The translations under genes and the position numbers were made by a program. This document shows, piece after piece, positions 53,168-61,819 of a DNA stretch of 64,000 nucleotides. Within the stretch, counting starts at the first letter, position 1; the number at the start of each line of letters is the position of its first letter. Under the pieces are notes generated by a model. The model had not been told where the DNA came from. It saw only the letters and a list, made by a program, of their open reading frames with translations, and searched no databases. Origin of the DNA: Armatimonadota bacterium (GTDB lineage Bacteria > Armatimonadota > UBA5829 > DTJY01); assembly GCA_029907255.1 (NCBI GenBank), contig JARYMF010000006.1:196426-260425 (forward strand), given 5' to 3'.

Positions 53168-53968
53168 TCAGGCTCCAAGGACGCGAGCAAAAGCCTCTTT
53201 CACACTGTTCCCTGTGTAGGCAACTGTCAGAGGCCCAACCTTGCGAACGCCCTTCCGTTCCTTTATCCTTTCTACCATATCTGTGCGAAAGTATGTTACG
53301 ATTAATTCAATGGGTGGTTGAATTTTGAAGGGTTTGATTTCCTTTGCCTTACTAATGGCCTCCCTTGCTTTCTCTCGTATAAGGTCTCGAGCCGCTTCAA
53401 TGGGCAATAAAATTGCACTAGTGCGGCTGATTCCATATTTCACTATTGCGCACTCGATGCCCGGCGAGAGGGCGGCTGCCTCAGCGCAGGCTTTGTCGTC
53501 ACCGCTCACCATCGCGAAAGGCACATCGTACTCCCCAGCAATTGCCGCACAAAGGCCTATTTCGCCCATCGGTTTGCCATTGATTGTCATCTCGACCCAT
53601 CCCTCTGACGACATAGTATGCTCAAGAACGGCGCCGGGAGTTCCAGACATTGCATGAGCACCAATGTGAAAAAGAGCATCGTAGGAATTATCCAATGCTT
53701 GAAGATACTCAGTCCAGGGCGTGCCTTGAATATACCTCGCGCCACGGGTCAACTTTTCATAAACGAAATTACGTCCGCCACGCGCCCCATGGCCATCAAT
53801 CACCAAGATATCGGTTGCACCTCCCTCAATGGCACCCTCCACTGCGGCATTCACTTCCTGGGTAAGCCACTCACAAGCCTTGGGGTAATCAGGCTGATTT
53901 GAAAAGGTCTGCTCCTTGCTAATTACTCCGGCAACGCCTTCAAGGTCGGTGACAATATAGACCTTCAT
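53168..53968 (-). CDS. D-aminopeptidase DppA family (M55)
   Basis: The 266-residue enzyme begins VYIVTDLEGVAGV with D8 and E10, and has VIDGHGARGG with H60, HIGAHAMSG and TINGKPMGEIG, all zinc ligands and catalytic residues of the DppA (M55) family, which removes N-terminal D-amino acids from peptides and forms a decamer. AGGAGG precedes the ATG. No dpp transporter is adjacent; the context of aldolase and UROD-like enzyme differs from the Bacillus operon. Confidence 0.92.
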   Translation of the reverse strand: MKVYIVTDLEGVAGVISKEQTFSNQPDYPKACEWLTQEVNAAVEGAIEGGATDILVIDGHGARGGRNFVYEKLTRGARYIQGTPWTEYLQALDNSYDALFHIGAHAMSGTPGAVLEHTMSSEGWVEMTINGKPMGEIGLCAAIAGEYDVPFAMVSGDDKACAEAAALSPGIECAIVKYGISRTSAILLPIEAARDLIREKAREAISKAKEIKPFKIQPPIELIVTYFRTDMVERIKERKGVRKVGPLTVAYTGNSVKEAFARVLGA

Positions 53969-54007
53969 CCATTCCTCCTTGCTTGCATAGCTCAGCGGTT
54001 AGCCATG

Positions 54008-55108
54008 CTAAATTCTAATCGGATATCTTCCCACTTCTTTTGCGTACTTTACCGCTTGCACCAAGGTATTAGGATTAACTCCTACGTAGGTCTCGCCGCC
54101 AACCGCCAGGATAAACCCACCTCCGGGCGCACCAATGCGTATCGCGCGGTCAATAGCCGGCTTTGCAGTCTCCAAGTCATAATACAAATCCCGACAATTT
54201 AGCCCACCAGAGAAAACTGTCTTTCCATGTAATGCCGGTTTGGCTTTCGCTATATCGCTAAAGCCACCGATATCCATGCTAGTAAGCTTCATGTCATTCG
54301 CATACATCTCGAAATGGTGGTCGTTTGGGCCGTCGGCATGAAGATGCCGACCCTTCTTGCCGTATCGTTCATAGATTGCCATGTTGTATGGAAAGACAAA
54401 TTCTCGGTGCATTGCATTTGAGATAAATGCAGAATGATCATCAGCCAAACCGATGCTCTCTGTTTTCCGACCAGCAAGTTTGTCGCGATAGTCTTGAAGC
54501 CGGCAGAATGCTTCTAGGAGCTTTGCAAAGAAACGGTGAATTAAGTCGGGGGCTTCATACATTAGTGAGAATATAAGCTCTGGTTCGGCTAGGGCACATG
54601 CACAGCTCAATGGTGGATGGATTCCAATACCTCCTCCTGCCGGCAATCTGATTCCACGTTTTTCGACCAACTCCTTAAATTTCTCAATTCGGCGATAGGC
54701 TTCCTGAATTCCTGGACTCTCGGCAGGGTCTGGCACTTCGAATGCCTCAATTTGCTCCGGCGTCTCAATCGCCTTCACAACCCATGGGGATGTGTCGTCC
54801 GGATACTCGATTGGAAAGCCAAAATAAAGCCCTTCGCCAATTGGCCCAAAATCCAGATGGAGCCCATAGCTGACTCTATCGTCTTGCAGCTCATCAAATG
54901 CCCATTCCAAACCCTTGAGCTGTACTTCCAAGCAGACTTCTAGGTCGGTGTAGTAGTCGCGGATATTATAGCCAAAAAGCTTCGCATAGAAGCTGCCGCC
55001 AGTGCTTATTTGAATTGGCACGCGGTCTGGCTCTTCAAATCTCCATGTTATTTCCAGCCGCTTTTTAGATTCCTCGATGCGGTCTATATAGTTATCAGGA
55101 TTAAACAT
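54008..55108 (-). CDS. uroporphyrinogen decarboxylase-like protein (second)
   Basis: The 366-residue protein has the superfamily N-terminus (RLEITWRFEEPDRVPIQIS) and C-terminal GAPGGGFILAVGGETYVGVN. It lacks the HemE signature Arg-Arg and Asp residues, so it is not HemE. Family members in carbohydrate contexts are often unassigned; corrinoid methyltransferases of this fold require a partner protein that is not here. It starts 10 bp after the PH-like gene and belongs to the same run of genes. Confidence 0.8.
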   Translation of the reverse strand: MFNPDNYIDRIEESKKRLEITWRFEEPDRVPIQISTGGSFYAKLFGYNIRDYYTDLEVCLEVQLKGLEWAFDELQDDRVSYGLHLDFGPIGEGLYFGFPIEYPDDTSPWVVKAIETPEQIEAFEVPDPAESPGIQEAYRRIEKFKELVEKRGIRLPAGGGIGIHPPLSCACALAEPELIFSLMYEAPDLIHRFFAKLLEAFCRLQDYRDKLAGRKTESIGLADDHSAFISNAMHREFVFPYNMAIYERYGKKGRHLHADGPNDHHFEMYANDMKLTSMDIGGFSDIAKAKPALHGKTVFSGGLNCRDLYYDLETAKPAIDRAIRIGAPGGGFILAVGGETYVGVNPNTLVQAVKYAKEVGRYPIRI

Positions 55109-55117
55109 TGAGACTGC

Positions 55118-55585
55118 TCACAGCTTCTCGCCAAAGCCGATAACTCGCGCATTGCTGGCTTCGCGCAACACTGCTGCAAGAGACATCATTGCATCTTTCG
55201 GAAACAGATACAGATAGTAGATAGGACGATCTTCAGAAACCAGCACTGCCCGATTGCTCTTTCCTCGGAGGAGGCGTATTTCGGACCACTTGATGCTCTC
55301 CTTCGAGCCAAGGATTGTTATCAACTGCAGGCCAAAATCGGTGACAGCAAAACTTATAGCTATGCGAGTGTAAAGCCAAATAACTATAGCTAAAATTGCT
55401 ATAACAAAGATTCCAAACGCCAAATTGAAGGGGCTGTGCGAACGAACAAGAAGGTCAACAAGTAAGTACAAATCCGCTAGGGCAGCAATTAGCAATGTCA
55501 GCCTAAGACTTAAAACAATTCTAGGTTCAAGATCACATGAGATAATATTGGAACCCCCGGATATGTCGCCCCCAGCTCTCTCCAC
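55118..55585 (-). CDS. PH-like membrane protein
   Basis: The GTG at 55585 has AGGAGG 6 nt upstream, giving 155 residues; the preceding frame encodes that ribosome site itself. Two hydrophobic helices (LRLTLLIAALADLYLLVDLL and FNLAFGIFVIAILAIVIWLY) are followed by a ~70-residue beta-rich part (ISFAVTDFGLQLITILGSKE, SEIRLLRGKSNRAVLVSEDR) like bacterial PH domains of the YdbS/YdbT kind. Function unknown. First gene of the run ending at 46436. Confidence 0.7.
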   Translation of the reverse strand: MERAGGDISGGSNIISCDLEPRIVLSLRLTLLIAALADLYLLVDLLVRSHSPFNLAFGIFVIAILAIVIWLYTRIAISFAVTDFGLQLITILGSKESIKWSEIRLLRGKSNRAVLVSEDRPIYYLYLFPKDAMMSLAAVLREASNARVIGFGEKL

Positions 55586-55743
55586 GATATGCCTCCTGCT
55601 AATCGCGCACTCCTGAATCAGCAAAACCATTATAGAATTGTGTTAAAAGGAGGTCAAGCAGTACTATGTGTAGGGAAATATATGATAGGTGTCGAATTGG
55701 CTTATGCTAGAGAACTTGAGAATAGCAAGGAGCTGCATGCGCA

Positions 55744-56526
55744 TTGTTATGGGTACTACTCGCAGAATTTGGGGTGCTTGTGTTGCTAGGAATACCAGCT
55801 GTTCTTGTATATAAGCGCTGGGTACGATGGGTTGACCGCTTATCACCTTATCAGCGACCATTCGAGCATTCGCGCCGATTCGGCATGAGAAGTTGGGCAG
55901 CAAGAGCATTCGTCGTCACCACATCACCTATTGCAGTCAAAGAACGCATTAATGCTTTGGGCGAAATTACACTGGAAAACCTATTGAAGCGTGAAGAGGA
56001 TAAATCTAGTCTTCTCTCTATGGCGGCAATGTTTGGGAAAAGCAGCTTTCCAACAGGGATTCAAGTTGAATGGCTGGACCAAGAGACCGCCGACCTTCGA
56101 GCTAGAATGTATGCCGATTGGCCAGAAAACCTGGAGGATTCAGTAAGACTTCCTTTAAGGCAGAGGCAGATGCTTGCAGAACATGCAGTAATCTATATAA
56201 AGCCGGAAGACGAGAGATGCACTAAAATTGAGTATGAAATTGAGAAGCCGATGTGGGTTTATATTTTGTTGGGAGCTTTGATACTGCTCGCGCTGTGGAC
56301 CGCATGGGGTGCGTCGAATTTGGCACGGATTCTAACACCCTCCCATCTTCAAAGCGCTCTTCTACCTTGGCTATATGTGAATACAGCAGTCTTCGGGGCT
56401 GCGCTTGCATGCGTGATTGGAATAATTCTACCAATACTCAAACTACAAAGCATAAGCCTGTTTGATAACGTCATAGCGGGGTTTGGAGAAATTATAAGCC
56501 CACGCAATCATTGTACCCAAAAGTAA
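55744..56526 (+). CDS. hypothetical membrane protein
   Basis: The 260-residue protein has an N-terminal helix (LLAEFGVLVLLGIPAVLVYK), a hydrophilic centre (about 30-165) and two further helices (YILLGALILLALWTAWGA and YVNTAVFGAALACVIGIIL). No known family is recognised. The TTG start with AAGGAG 11 nt upstream is uncertain. It diverges from the PH-like gene with which it may be functionally linked, and ends shortly before a hairpin terminator. Confidence 0.65.
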   Translation: MLWVLLAEFGVLVLLGIPAVLVYKRWVRWVDRLSPYQRPFEHSRRFGMRSWAARAFVVTTSPIAVKERINALGEITLENLLKREEDKSSLLSMAAMFGKSSFPTGIQVEWLDQETADLRARMYADWPENLEDSVRLPLRQRQMLAEHAVIYIKPEDERCTKIEYEIEKPMWVYILLGALILLALWTAWGASNLARILTPSHLQSALLPWLYVNTAVFGAALACVIGIILPILKLQSISLFDNVIAGFGEIISPRNHCTQK

Positions 56527-56530
56527 AAGC

Positions 56531-56552
56531 GGGAGCGGTTTTATCCGCTCCC
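56531..56552. terminator. bidirectional hairpin terminator
   Basis: GGGAGCGG and CCGCTCCC form a perfect 8-bp stem with a TTTTAT loop, between two convergent genes. There is no strong T-run, so termination may depend on Rho or other factors. Confidence 0.6.
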
Positions 56553-56588
56553 GTGCGAACATTTCACCAAACAAGATTTTTAGCTCTC

Positions 56589-57674
56589 CTATTGCGCCGG
56601 TGCTGTCGGCAACGGTGGAGGTGTCTGCATCTCTTCCTCATCCTTGCTAAACGGCCAACCGCTCACATCCATCATCTTTTTCATATCTAAAGCACGGTCA
56701 ATGATGATGGTTTGCCATGGTAGCCCTTGAATTCTCCTGATGCGAAGCAGGTCATCAACACTCTCCCCCGTCTCGGCAGCAATATTCGCCGCTATAGCCA
56801 CACTTTGCCAATCATAGCCACGAACACGGAGTTCATTCCACTTCTGCTGAGTTATGAGCGGTGCGTTATTTGCCCCTCTCTTATAGTAAAGCAGGGGTGC
56901 AACCACACCAGAGGGCGCCGTAGCAGAAGGCAACTCCATCAGGGCCCCTGCAACCTCTACCCTTGGCACGGGAGTGAGAAGCTCAGCAACTGTCATATTG
57001 CATGACTGTGCAATGTCGCTCCAAGTCTTCCCGGATTCAAGCATTGAAGCCACCTCAGACACCTGTCTATTGCACCTATAAGCCGCATTTGCCATAACGG
57101 CTATATCCGAATAGCTCCAACCACGCATCCGTAAATCATTAGCCGTGTCACTGCTCAACCCAAATCTCTGAGTGATGATGTGGCTTAGGAACGCCTCATC
57201 CTCGGGAAGTACTGCAACCCGCGAGAAATCAGCCGCTGAAACACGACTGCCAGGAAGGTTGCCTTGAGCGACTATAGTGGTCGGCATTGGATTGGAATCA
57301 TCCGCCGGTTCAAGAGAAACCGCCAGCATATCAAATGGCATGGCGTCTGAAAAACGGACTAGCCTCGTTCTTGCGCTGAACCTCATGCCCGTGAAAGCCC
57401 CGAGGCTAAGCTTGTAGTTGGCATCGTTATCAACAAACCATGCTTCATAGACCATGTTTGCCGGTGGGGCCTTATCCGCTCGGGCGTTTACCTCGACATT
57501 GTAATATGGGCTAGTTCCCGAAACCTTGGCCGAAATTATCGTGGCCAAACCAGACACTCCCTGATCCCCTACGGGTTTCAGGTCCACATTGTACACATCG
57601 GCCGCCTGGGCACGCAATCCCAGCACAAACATAGCGGCCAAGCTCAACATTAGTGCTAACCTTGCGCTTCTCAT
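56589..57674 (-). CDS. exported protein with internal helical repeats
   Basis: The 361-residue protein has a signal peptide (1-25). Residues 26-140 form a beta domain with VYEAWFVDNDANYKLSLGAF, like the anti-sigma/RskA-type extracytoplasmic beta domain. Residues 181-226 and 282-325 are a repeat: LRMRGWSYSDIAVMANAAY with SGKTWSDIAQSCN, and LRVRGYDWQSVAIAANIAA with QGLPWQTIIID. The pattern LRxRGxxWxxIAxxANxA is seen in both. The tail is Pro-rich. I do not know a family for the repeat. An A+G-rich ribosome site precedes the ATG; hsp20 lies upstream behind a hairpin. Confidence 0.75.
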   Translation of the reverse strand: MRSARLALMLSLAAMFVLGLRAQAADVYNVDLKPVGDQGVSGLATIISAKVSGTSPYYNVEVNARADKAPPANMVYEAWFVDNDANYKLSLGAFTGMRFSARTRLVRFSDAMPFDMLAVSLEPADDSNPMPTTIVAQGNLPGSRVSAADFSRVAVLPEDEAFLSHIITQRFGLSSDTANDLRMRGWSYSDIAVMANAAYRCNRQVSEVASMLESGKTWSDIAQSCNMTVAELLTPVPRVEVAGALMELPSATAPSGVVAPLLYYKRGANNAPLITQQKWNELRVRGYDWQSVAIAANIAAETGESVDDLLRIRRIQGLPWQTIIIDRALDMKKMMDVSGWPFSKDEEEMQTPPPLPTAPAQ

Positions 57675-57733
57675 GCTTTTCTTTCCCCTTTCCTCATGCT
57701 TTTGGTTGTCTATTTACTGCTTCATAAAGCCCT

Positions 57734-57760
57734 GCGGCCGAGCCTAACCGGCTCGGCCGC
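57734..57760. terminator. strong hairpin downstream of hsp20
   Basis: GCGGCCGAGCC and GGCTCGGCCGC form a perfect 11-bp stem with a 5-nt loop. It follows hsp20 by 20 bp on the minus strand and probably ends the hsp20 transcript. No T-run follows. Confidence 0.65.
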
Positions 57761-57780
57761 CCGTAATTAGCACTTAGTTA

Positions 57781-58227
57781 TTATCCCTCAACAGGGACTT
57801 TCTTCTCTTTCTCCTTCGCCTCCTCGGCCTTTGGAGCTACGACTTCTAGGACACCGTTCTTGAACATAGCCTTAACCTCTTCGGGCTTAATGGCTACTGG
57901 CATGGGAATGCTGCGATAGAACCTACCAGCTCGTCTCTCCCGGCGATAGTAGCCCTCTTCTTTAACCTCCTCCTCGCGCTTGAACTCGCCTTTCAGGCTG
58001 ATGCTGTCTTCCGTAGCCGTTACTTCCACGTCCTCCCGCTTTAGGCCAGGAAGCTCAGCCTTGATGACTATGTTGTTATCTCTTTCAAACATGTCAATCG
58101 CCGGGGAGATTACCTCCTCTCGTGGCATCACAAGTAAAGGAGTTCTCCAGAATTCCTCGAACAGACGGTCCATCTCCTCTCGCATGCGTCTTAGCTCAGA
58201 GAATGGTTCCCATCTCATTAAACTCAT
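57781..58227 (-). CDS. hsp20: small heat-shock protein Hsp20
   Basis: I start at the ATG at 58227 (AGGAGG 8 nt upstream; a nearer GTG lies inside the ribosome site). The 148-residue protein has an N-terminal arm (MSLMRWEPFSELRRMREEMD), the alpha-crystallin domain (about 40-130: IKAELPGLKREDVEVTATED, RSIPMPVAIKPEEVKAMFKN) and GVLEVVAPKAEEAKEKEKK as tail. It holds unfolding proteins for the ATP-dependent chaperones. It is 190 bp beyond corA, so it is probably its own transcript; no CIRCE element was seen. Confidence 0.95.
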   Translation of the reverse strand: MSLMRWEPFSELRRMREEMDRLFEEFWRTPLLVMPREEVISPAIDMFERDNNIVIKAELPGLKREDVEVTATEDSISLKGEFKREEEVKEEGYYRRERRAGRFYRSIPMPVAIKPEEVKAMFKNGVLEVVAPKAEEAKEKEKKVPVEG

Positions 58228-58426
58228 ATCTCTCACCTCCTAAGCATGTTATTCTCAAATGCCCTAGCGAATTAGGATTTTGCGTTTTGTGGACAAGTGT
58301 CTATCGCAATTTTTTAATACCCAGGAGAAAAAAGAGCTTAAACTATTCGGATAACGAAATTTTGGGGTTTTTCAAAGCAAGTTGGGGCACAAGGGCTAAC
58401 TAAGCACCTACACTAAAATTAAGATA

Positions 58427-59395
58427 TTACAACCACTTAATACGCCTAAAGTAATAGAGAAGAACGACACCAATCAATGCCATTAGGCCTAAAGCGTAAG
58501 GATAACCATATCGCCAAGTAAGCTCCGGCATGTAACGGAAATTCATACCATAAATAGCCGCTACCAATCCCACTGAGATCAAGACTGTCGCTGCGACCGT
58601 GAGCGATTTCATCACGGCGTTGAGCTGATTGGAAATTACCGTGAGATAGGCATCCAGCGCACTTGCCAGGATGTCACGGTAGGTATCTATGGTGTCTACA
58701 ATTCGCAAGGTGTGGTCGTAAATGTCGCGCAGATATGTCACGGCCTGCTCCGAAAGAAGCGGTTGGTCCCTTCGGGTTAGGATATTGAACATATCCCTCA
58801 GTGGAGTTGCAATCCTTCGCAAGACCAGCAAGGTTCGCTTTAGCCGAAATATTCTTTCTGGGGACTCCGCTGCTTCCTGCTTAAATATACTGGTCTCAAT
58901 TTGGTCAAGCCTTTCGTCTATTTGGTCAAGGATGGGGAAATAAGAGTCTACCAGCGCGTCAAGAATATCGTACAATAGCAGTCCAACACCGCCCACAAAT
59001 GCCTGGGGATGCCGACTCCATCTATCCGCAACCTCATGGAGAACTGTGAGCTCTTGCTTATGTAGGGTTACAATATAGTTTTTGCCCACAAAAATATCGA
59101 GCTCTATCGGCCGAACATCTTCCTTCTTTGGGTTGTATGTTACAAAGTGCGAGACCAAGAAAAGGTAGCCTGGATATTCGTCAACCTTAGGCCTGTGATG
59201 TGGAGTAAAATAATCATCTATCGCGAGCGGATGGAAACCAAACTCTAAAGCGAGCTTTTCCATCTCCTCTTTCGAAGGATTCATAGCGTCCAACCAAACA
59301 ATAGTCTCTGGATCGGCAATAAAATCGCTAATTTGGGCTATGTTTTTTATAATTTGGACGCCTTTATTCGGGTGGTATGCTGTAATGCGGAACAC
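58427..59395 (-). CDS. corA: magnesium/cobalt transporter CorA
   Basis: The 322-residue protein has a large N-terminal cytoplasmic domain and two C-terminal helices, with the signature YGMNFRYMPELTWRYGYP between them (GMN motif). The tail ends in a basic FRRIKW. Its GTG start is 12 bp after the grpE stop, so CorA is in the same transcript as a chaperone gene, an unusual neighbour. Confidence 0.93.
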   Translation of the reverse strand: MFRITAYHPNKGVQIIKNIAQISDFIADPETIVWLDAMNPSKEEMEKLALEFGFHPLAIDDYFTPHHRPKVDEYPGYLFLVSHFVTYNPKKEDVRPIELDIFVGKNYIVTLHKQELTVLHEVADRWSRHPQAFVGGVGLLLYDILDALVDSYFPILDQIDERLDQIETSIFKQEAAESPERIFRLKRTLLVLRRIATPLRDMFNILTRRDQPLLSEQAVTYLRDIYDHTLRIVDTIDTYRDILASALDAYLTVISNQLNAVMKSLTVAATVLISVGLVAAIYGMNFRYMPELTWRYGYPYALGLMALIGVVLLYYFRRIKWL

Positions 59396-59406
59396 GTCGT
59401 GTTACC

Positions 59407-60078
59407 TTAACCATCTTGCTCCACCCTGGGATGGTGGGCTACCTTCACGGCACTCGGTCTTATCACACGGCCATTCATGGTGTACCCTGTCCGAACCTCT
59501 TCAATGATAGTTTCGTCGGGGTACTCCGTCGTATCCACACGTGCAACAGCTTCATGCTTCATTGGGTCGAATTTTTCACCAACGGCTTTTATCGGTTCAA
59601 CGCCTTCCTTCGCGAGGAGATCACGAAGTTGACGCAGGATGAGTATTACACCTCCATGCAGAGAGTCAAAATTCTTTGTCTCTTCTGCAGCTTTGATAGC
59701 CCTTTCGAAGTTGTCGAGAATCGGAAGTAATCTAATAATAAAGTCTTCGGTAGCAAATTTCCTTACTTGCTCCAGCTCCTCCCTAGCGCGGCGTCGGTAG
59801 TTAGTAAAATCAGCAAGCGTCCGAAGGAAATTGTCATGTTCCTCCTCCGCTCGCCTCTCTGCTTCCTCACACCGTTCCTTTAAGATGCGAATGTCTTCGG
59901 GAAGTACCTCTTCTGCGGTGGATTCCACGACAACATCCGCTTCTTCTGGCGATTCTGAAAACACCTCAGGCGGAACTACGCCAGTCTCCTCAAGCTCTTT
60001 ATCCCTGTGTTGTGCCTCAGACTCAGAGGAGTTTTGCGCTGAATTATCATTTATTGGAATTTTTCGTTTATTCGCCAT
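59407..60078 (-). CDS. grpE: nucleotide exchange factor GrpE
   Basis: The 223-residue GrpE has an acidic, Glu-rich N-terminus (about 1-65), a long helix (RCEEAERRAEEEHDNFLRTL, ADFTNYRRRAREELEQVRKF) and the C-terminal beta domain (VGEKFDPMKHEAVARVDTTE, GYTMNGRVIRPSAVKVAH). It speeds ADP release from DnaK. GAGGT precedes the ATG. dnaK, its partner, normally follows but corA is found instead. Confidence 0.95.
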   Translation of the reverse strand: MANKRKIPINDNSAQNSSESEAQHRDKELEETGVVPPEVFSESPEEADVVVESTAEEVLPEDIRILKERCEEAERRAEEEHDNFLRTLADFTNYRRRAREELEQVRKFATEDFIIRLLPILDNFERAIKAAEETKNFDSLHGGVILILRQLRDLLAKEGVEPIKAVGEKFDPMKHEAVARVDTTEYPDETIIEEVRTGYTMNGRVIRPSAVKVAHHPRVEQDG

Positions 60079-60175
60079 TTTTCTACCTCAATGAACAAAT
60101 TTTCACAGCTTGTTCTTTTCGAATTGGACAATTTTTAACCCTGATATGTTTTTTCACACCAAAAGCGAATTCCGT

Positions 60176-61750
60176 TCAACTGCCTGCTTGCGGCTGAGCA
60201 GCCGCCTCGGTGTCATCATTCCGCTTTTTAATTATGGTATTAATCCTTAGAACGGCGTCTGCAATTTCAGCAGCAGCCTTTAGAGCGTGAACTTTAACTT
60301 TTAAGGGATCAACTACCCCCAGCTCCCACATATCGGCAACTTCGCCAGTATCGCATTCAATGGCAAGTGAAACCTTGCCTTGTTCTGCTTGGGCGGCTAT
60401 CACGTCCTCGACTTTCTCAAGGGGGTTGAACCCAGCATTTGCAACGATTTGGCTCAGAGGTTTCTTAAGGGCCTCCGCCACGCAATCAACGCCATAGGCT
60501 GCCATGCCCTTAACTCCGTCTCTCAGGAAAGAAACCTCTCTTGATGCAGCAATCTCGATAGAGCCACCGCCTGGAACAACGCCGCCTATAATAGCGGCCT
60601 GAACTGCTGAGGCGGCATCGCGCGCTATCCGCTCGCGTTCGTCTCTGACCTCCCTTGTTGCTGCACCGACAAGTAGTGTGGCGGCAGGCTTCCCAACTCC
60701 GCCCATAATACGCGTATGTTCCAACCTCTCATCTTCATATACCCGTGCGCATCGCCCGACAAACAAAGATAACTCCTCAAGCGGTTTCTTTAGACCCGCT
60801 CGCTTTATTGTCTTAGCACCTGTATGTTCCACAATCCTTGCTATGTCCCTCGTAGATACGCGACGGAGAACTATAATACCGGCATCGGTAAGTAACTCCT
60901 CTGCCAAATCTGCAACGCCCTTATTTGCAACAACGAGACCAATTCCTAAATCAACGATTTTTCGCAAATTCTCACAAAACTCGTTTTGAAGTTGGACATA
61001 CCGCGCAAAACCCGATTCTGTGCCAAGTGCATCATCTTCCATTCGTTCGGGCTCAAGCGCGTCGTCAACTACCAAAACCTTGACATCTTCGAGCGAGCGC
61101 GGCATCTGGCTGTTCATGCGCTCTTTTTCTATAATGAGACCCGTAAATACTTCGTTCTGCGCGCCTTCTTTTGCAACAATAGTATCAGCAAGTTTGAATG
61201 CTGGTTCCGCCAGTTTTTCTTTACCCACAAGCTTCGCCGCTTGGACGACCAAATCTGCAATCTCGGCATCCTCTCTTCCGGCGATATAAGCCGCCTGCCA
61301 CAGAAGCGGGTCGTCGAAGTCCTTGACTTGTCTGCTTGCGGCTTCCAATACCTCAAGGGCTTTCTTCATACCAATGGAAAGCCCTTGTATTACCTTTGTC
61401 ACCGGCACGCCTCTCGACACCCTGCTGACCCCTTCCATTACAAGGGCAGAAGCTAGGATGGCAGCGGTAGTTGTGCCGTCGCCTACTTCTTCATCTTGAG
61501 CCTTGGCTGTACGAATAACCAACCTTGCGGCAGGGTGATTTATATCAATTTTGTCGAGAATCGTGCTGCCATCATTGGTAATTGTCACGTCGCCGAACTT
61601 GTCAACGAGCATGCAGTTCAGACCTTTAGGTCCAAGTGTTCCTTCAACAGACGAAGCAACCGCGCGCACTGCGGTTGCATTCGCAAGCAATGCCGCAAGG
61701 CGCTCATCTACGTCCGCCGACTTACTTACCTGCTTAATGTTTGAACTCAT
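60176..61750 (-). CDS. archaeal-like (Group III) chaperonin
   Basis: The 524-residue protein is thermosome/CCT-like rather than GroEL-like. VEGTLGPKGLNCMLVDKFGD, NDGSTIL (59-65) and EEVGDGTTTAAILAS (90-96) bind and hydrolyse ATP, followed by a Group II-type apical domain (DTIVAKEGAQNEVFTGLIIE, MEDDALGTESGFARYVQLQN) and VVPGGGSIEIAASREV. Bacteria known to carry such genes have been described as having Group III chaperonins, with built-in lids and no GroES. The gene lies between hrcA (69 bp) and grpE (97 bp), which in described cases is exactly the dnaK operon site. No groES or groEL is in this window. Confidence 0.94.
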   Translation of the reverse strand: MSSNIKQVSKSADVDERLAALLANATAVRAVASSVEGTLGPKGLNCMLVDKFGDVTITNDGSTILDKIDINHPAARLVIRTAKAQDEEVGDGTTTAAILASALVMEGVSRVSRGVPVTKVIQGLSIGMKKALEVLEAASRQVKDFDDPLLWQAAYIAGREDAEIADLVVQAAKLVGKEKLAEPAFKLADTIVAKEGAQNEVFTGLIIEKERMNSQMPRSLEDVKVLVVDDALEPERMEDDALGTESGFARYVQLQNEFCENLRKIVDLGIGLVVANKGVADLAEELLTDAGIIVLRRVSTRDIARIVEHTGAKTIKRAGLKKPLEELSLFVGRCARVYEDERLEHTRIMGGVGKPAATLLVGAATREVRDERERIARDAASAVQAAIIGGVVPGGGSIEIAASREVSFLRDGVKGMAAYGVDCVAEALKKPLSQIVANAGFNPLEKVEDVIAAQAEQGKVSLAIECDTGEVADMWELGVVDPLKVKVHALKAAAEIADAVLRINTIIKKRNDDTEAAAQPQAGS

Positions 61751-61819
61751 TTTTGAACTTAAGAAGGGATCCTGGGGCTGAGGGATTTAGGTATCCAGAA
61801 ACCCGCCGTAGCATGCTGA

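Noticed and set aside
55664-55743. Short frames with ribosome sites between the PH-like gene and the divergent membrane gene
   Set aside because: Frames of 14 and 34 codons without conserved features; more likely leader DNA.
60079-60175. Inverted repeat GAACAA/TTGTTC between chaperonin and grpE as a regulatory operator
   Set aside because: Short stem and long spacing; could arise by chance, with no second copy near other heat-shock genes.
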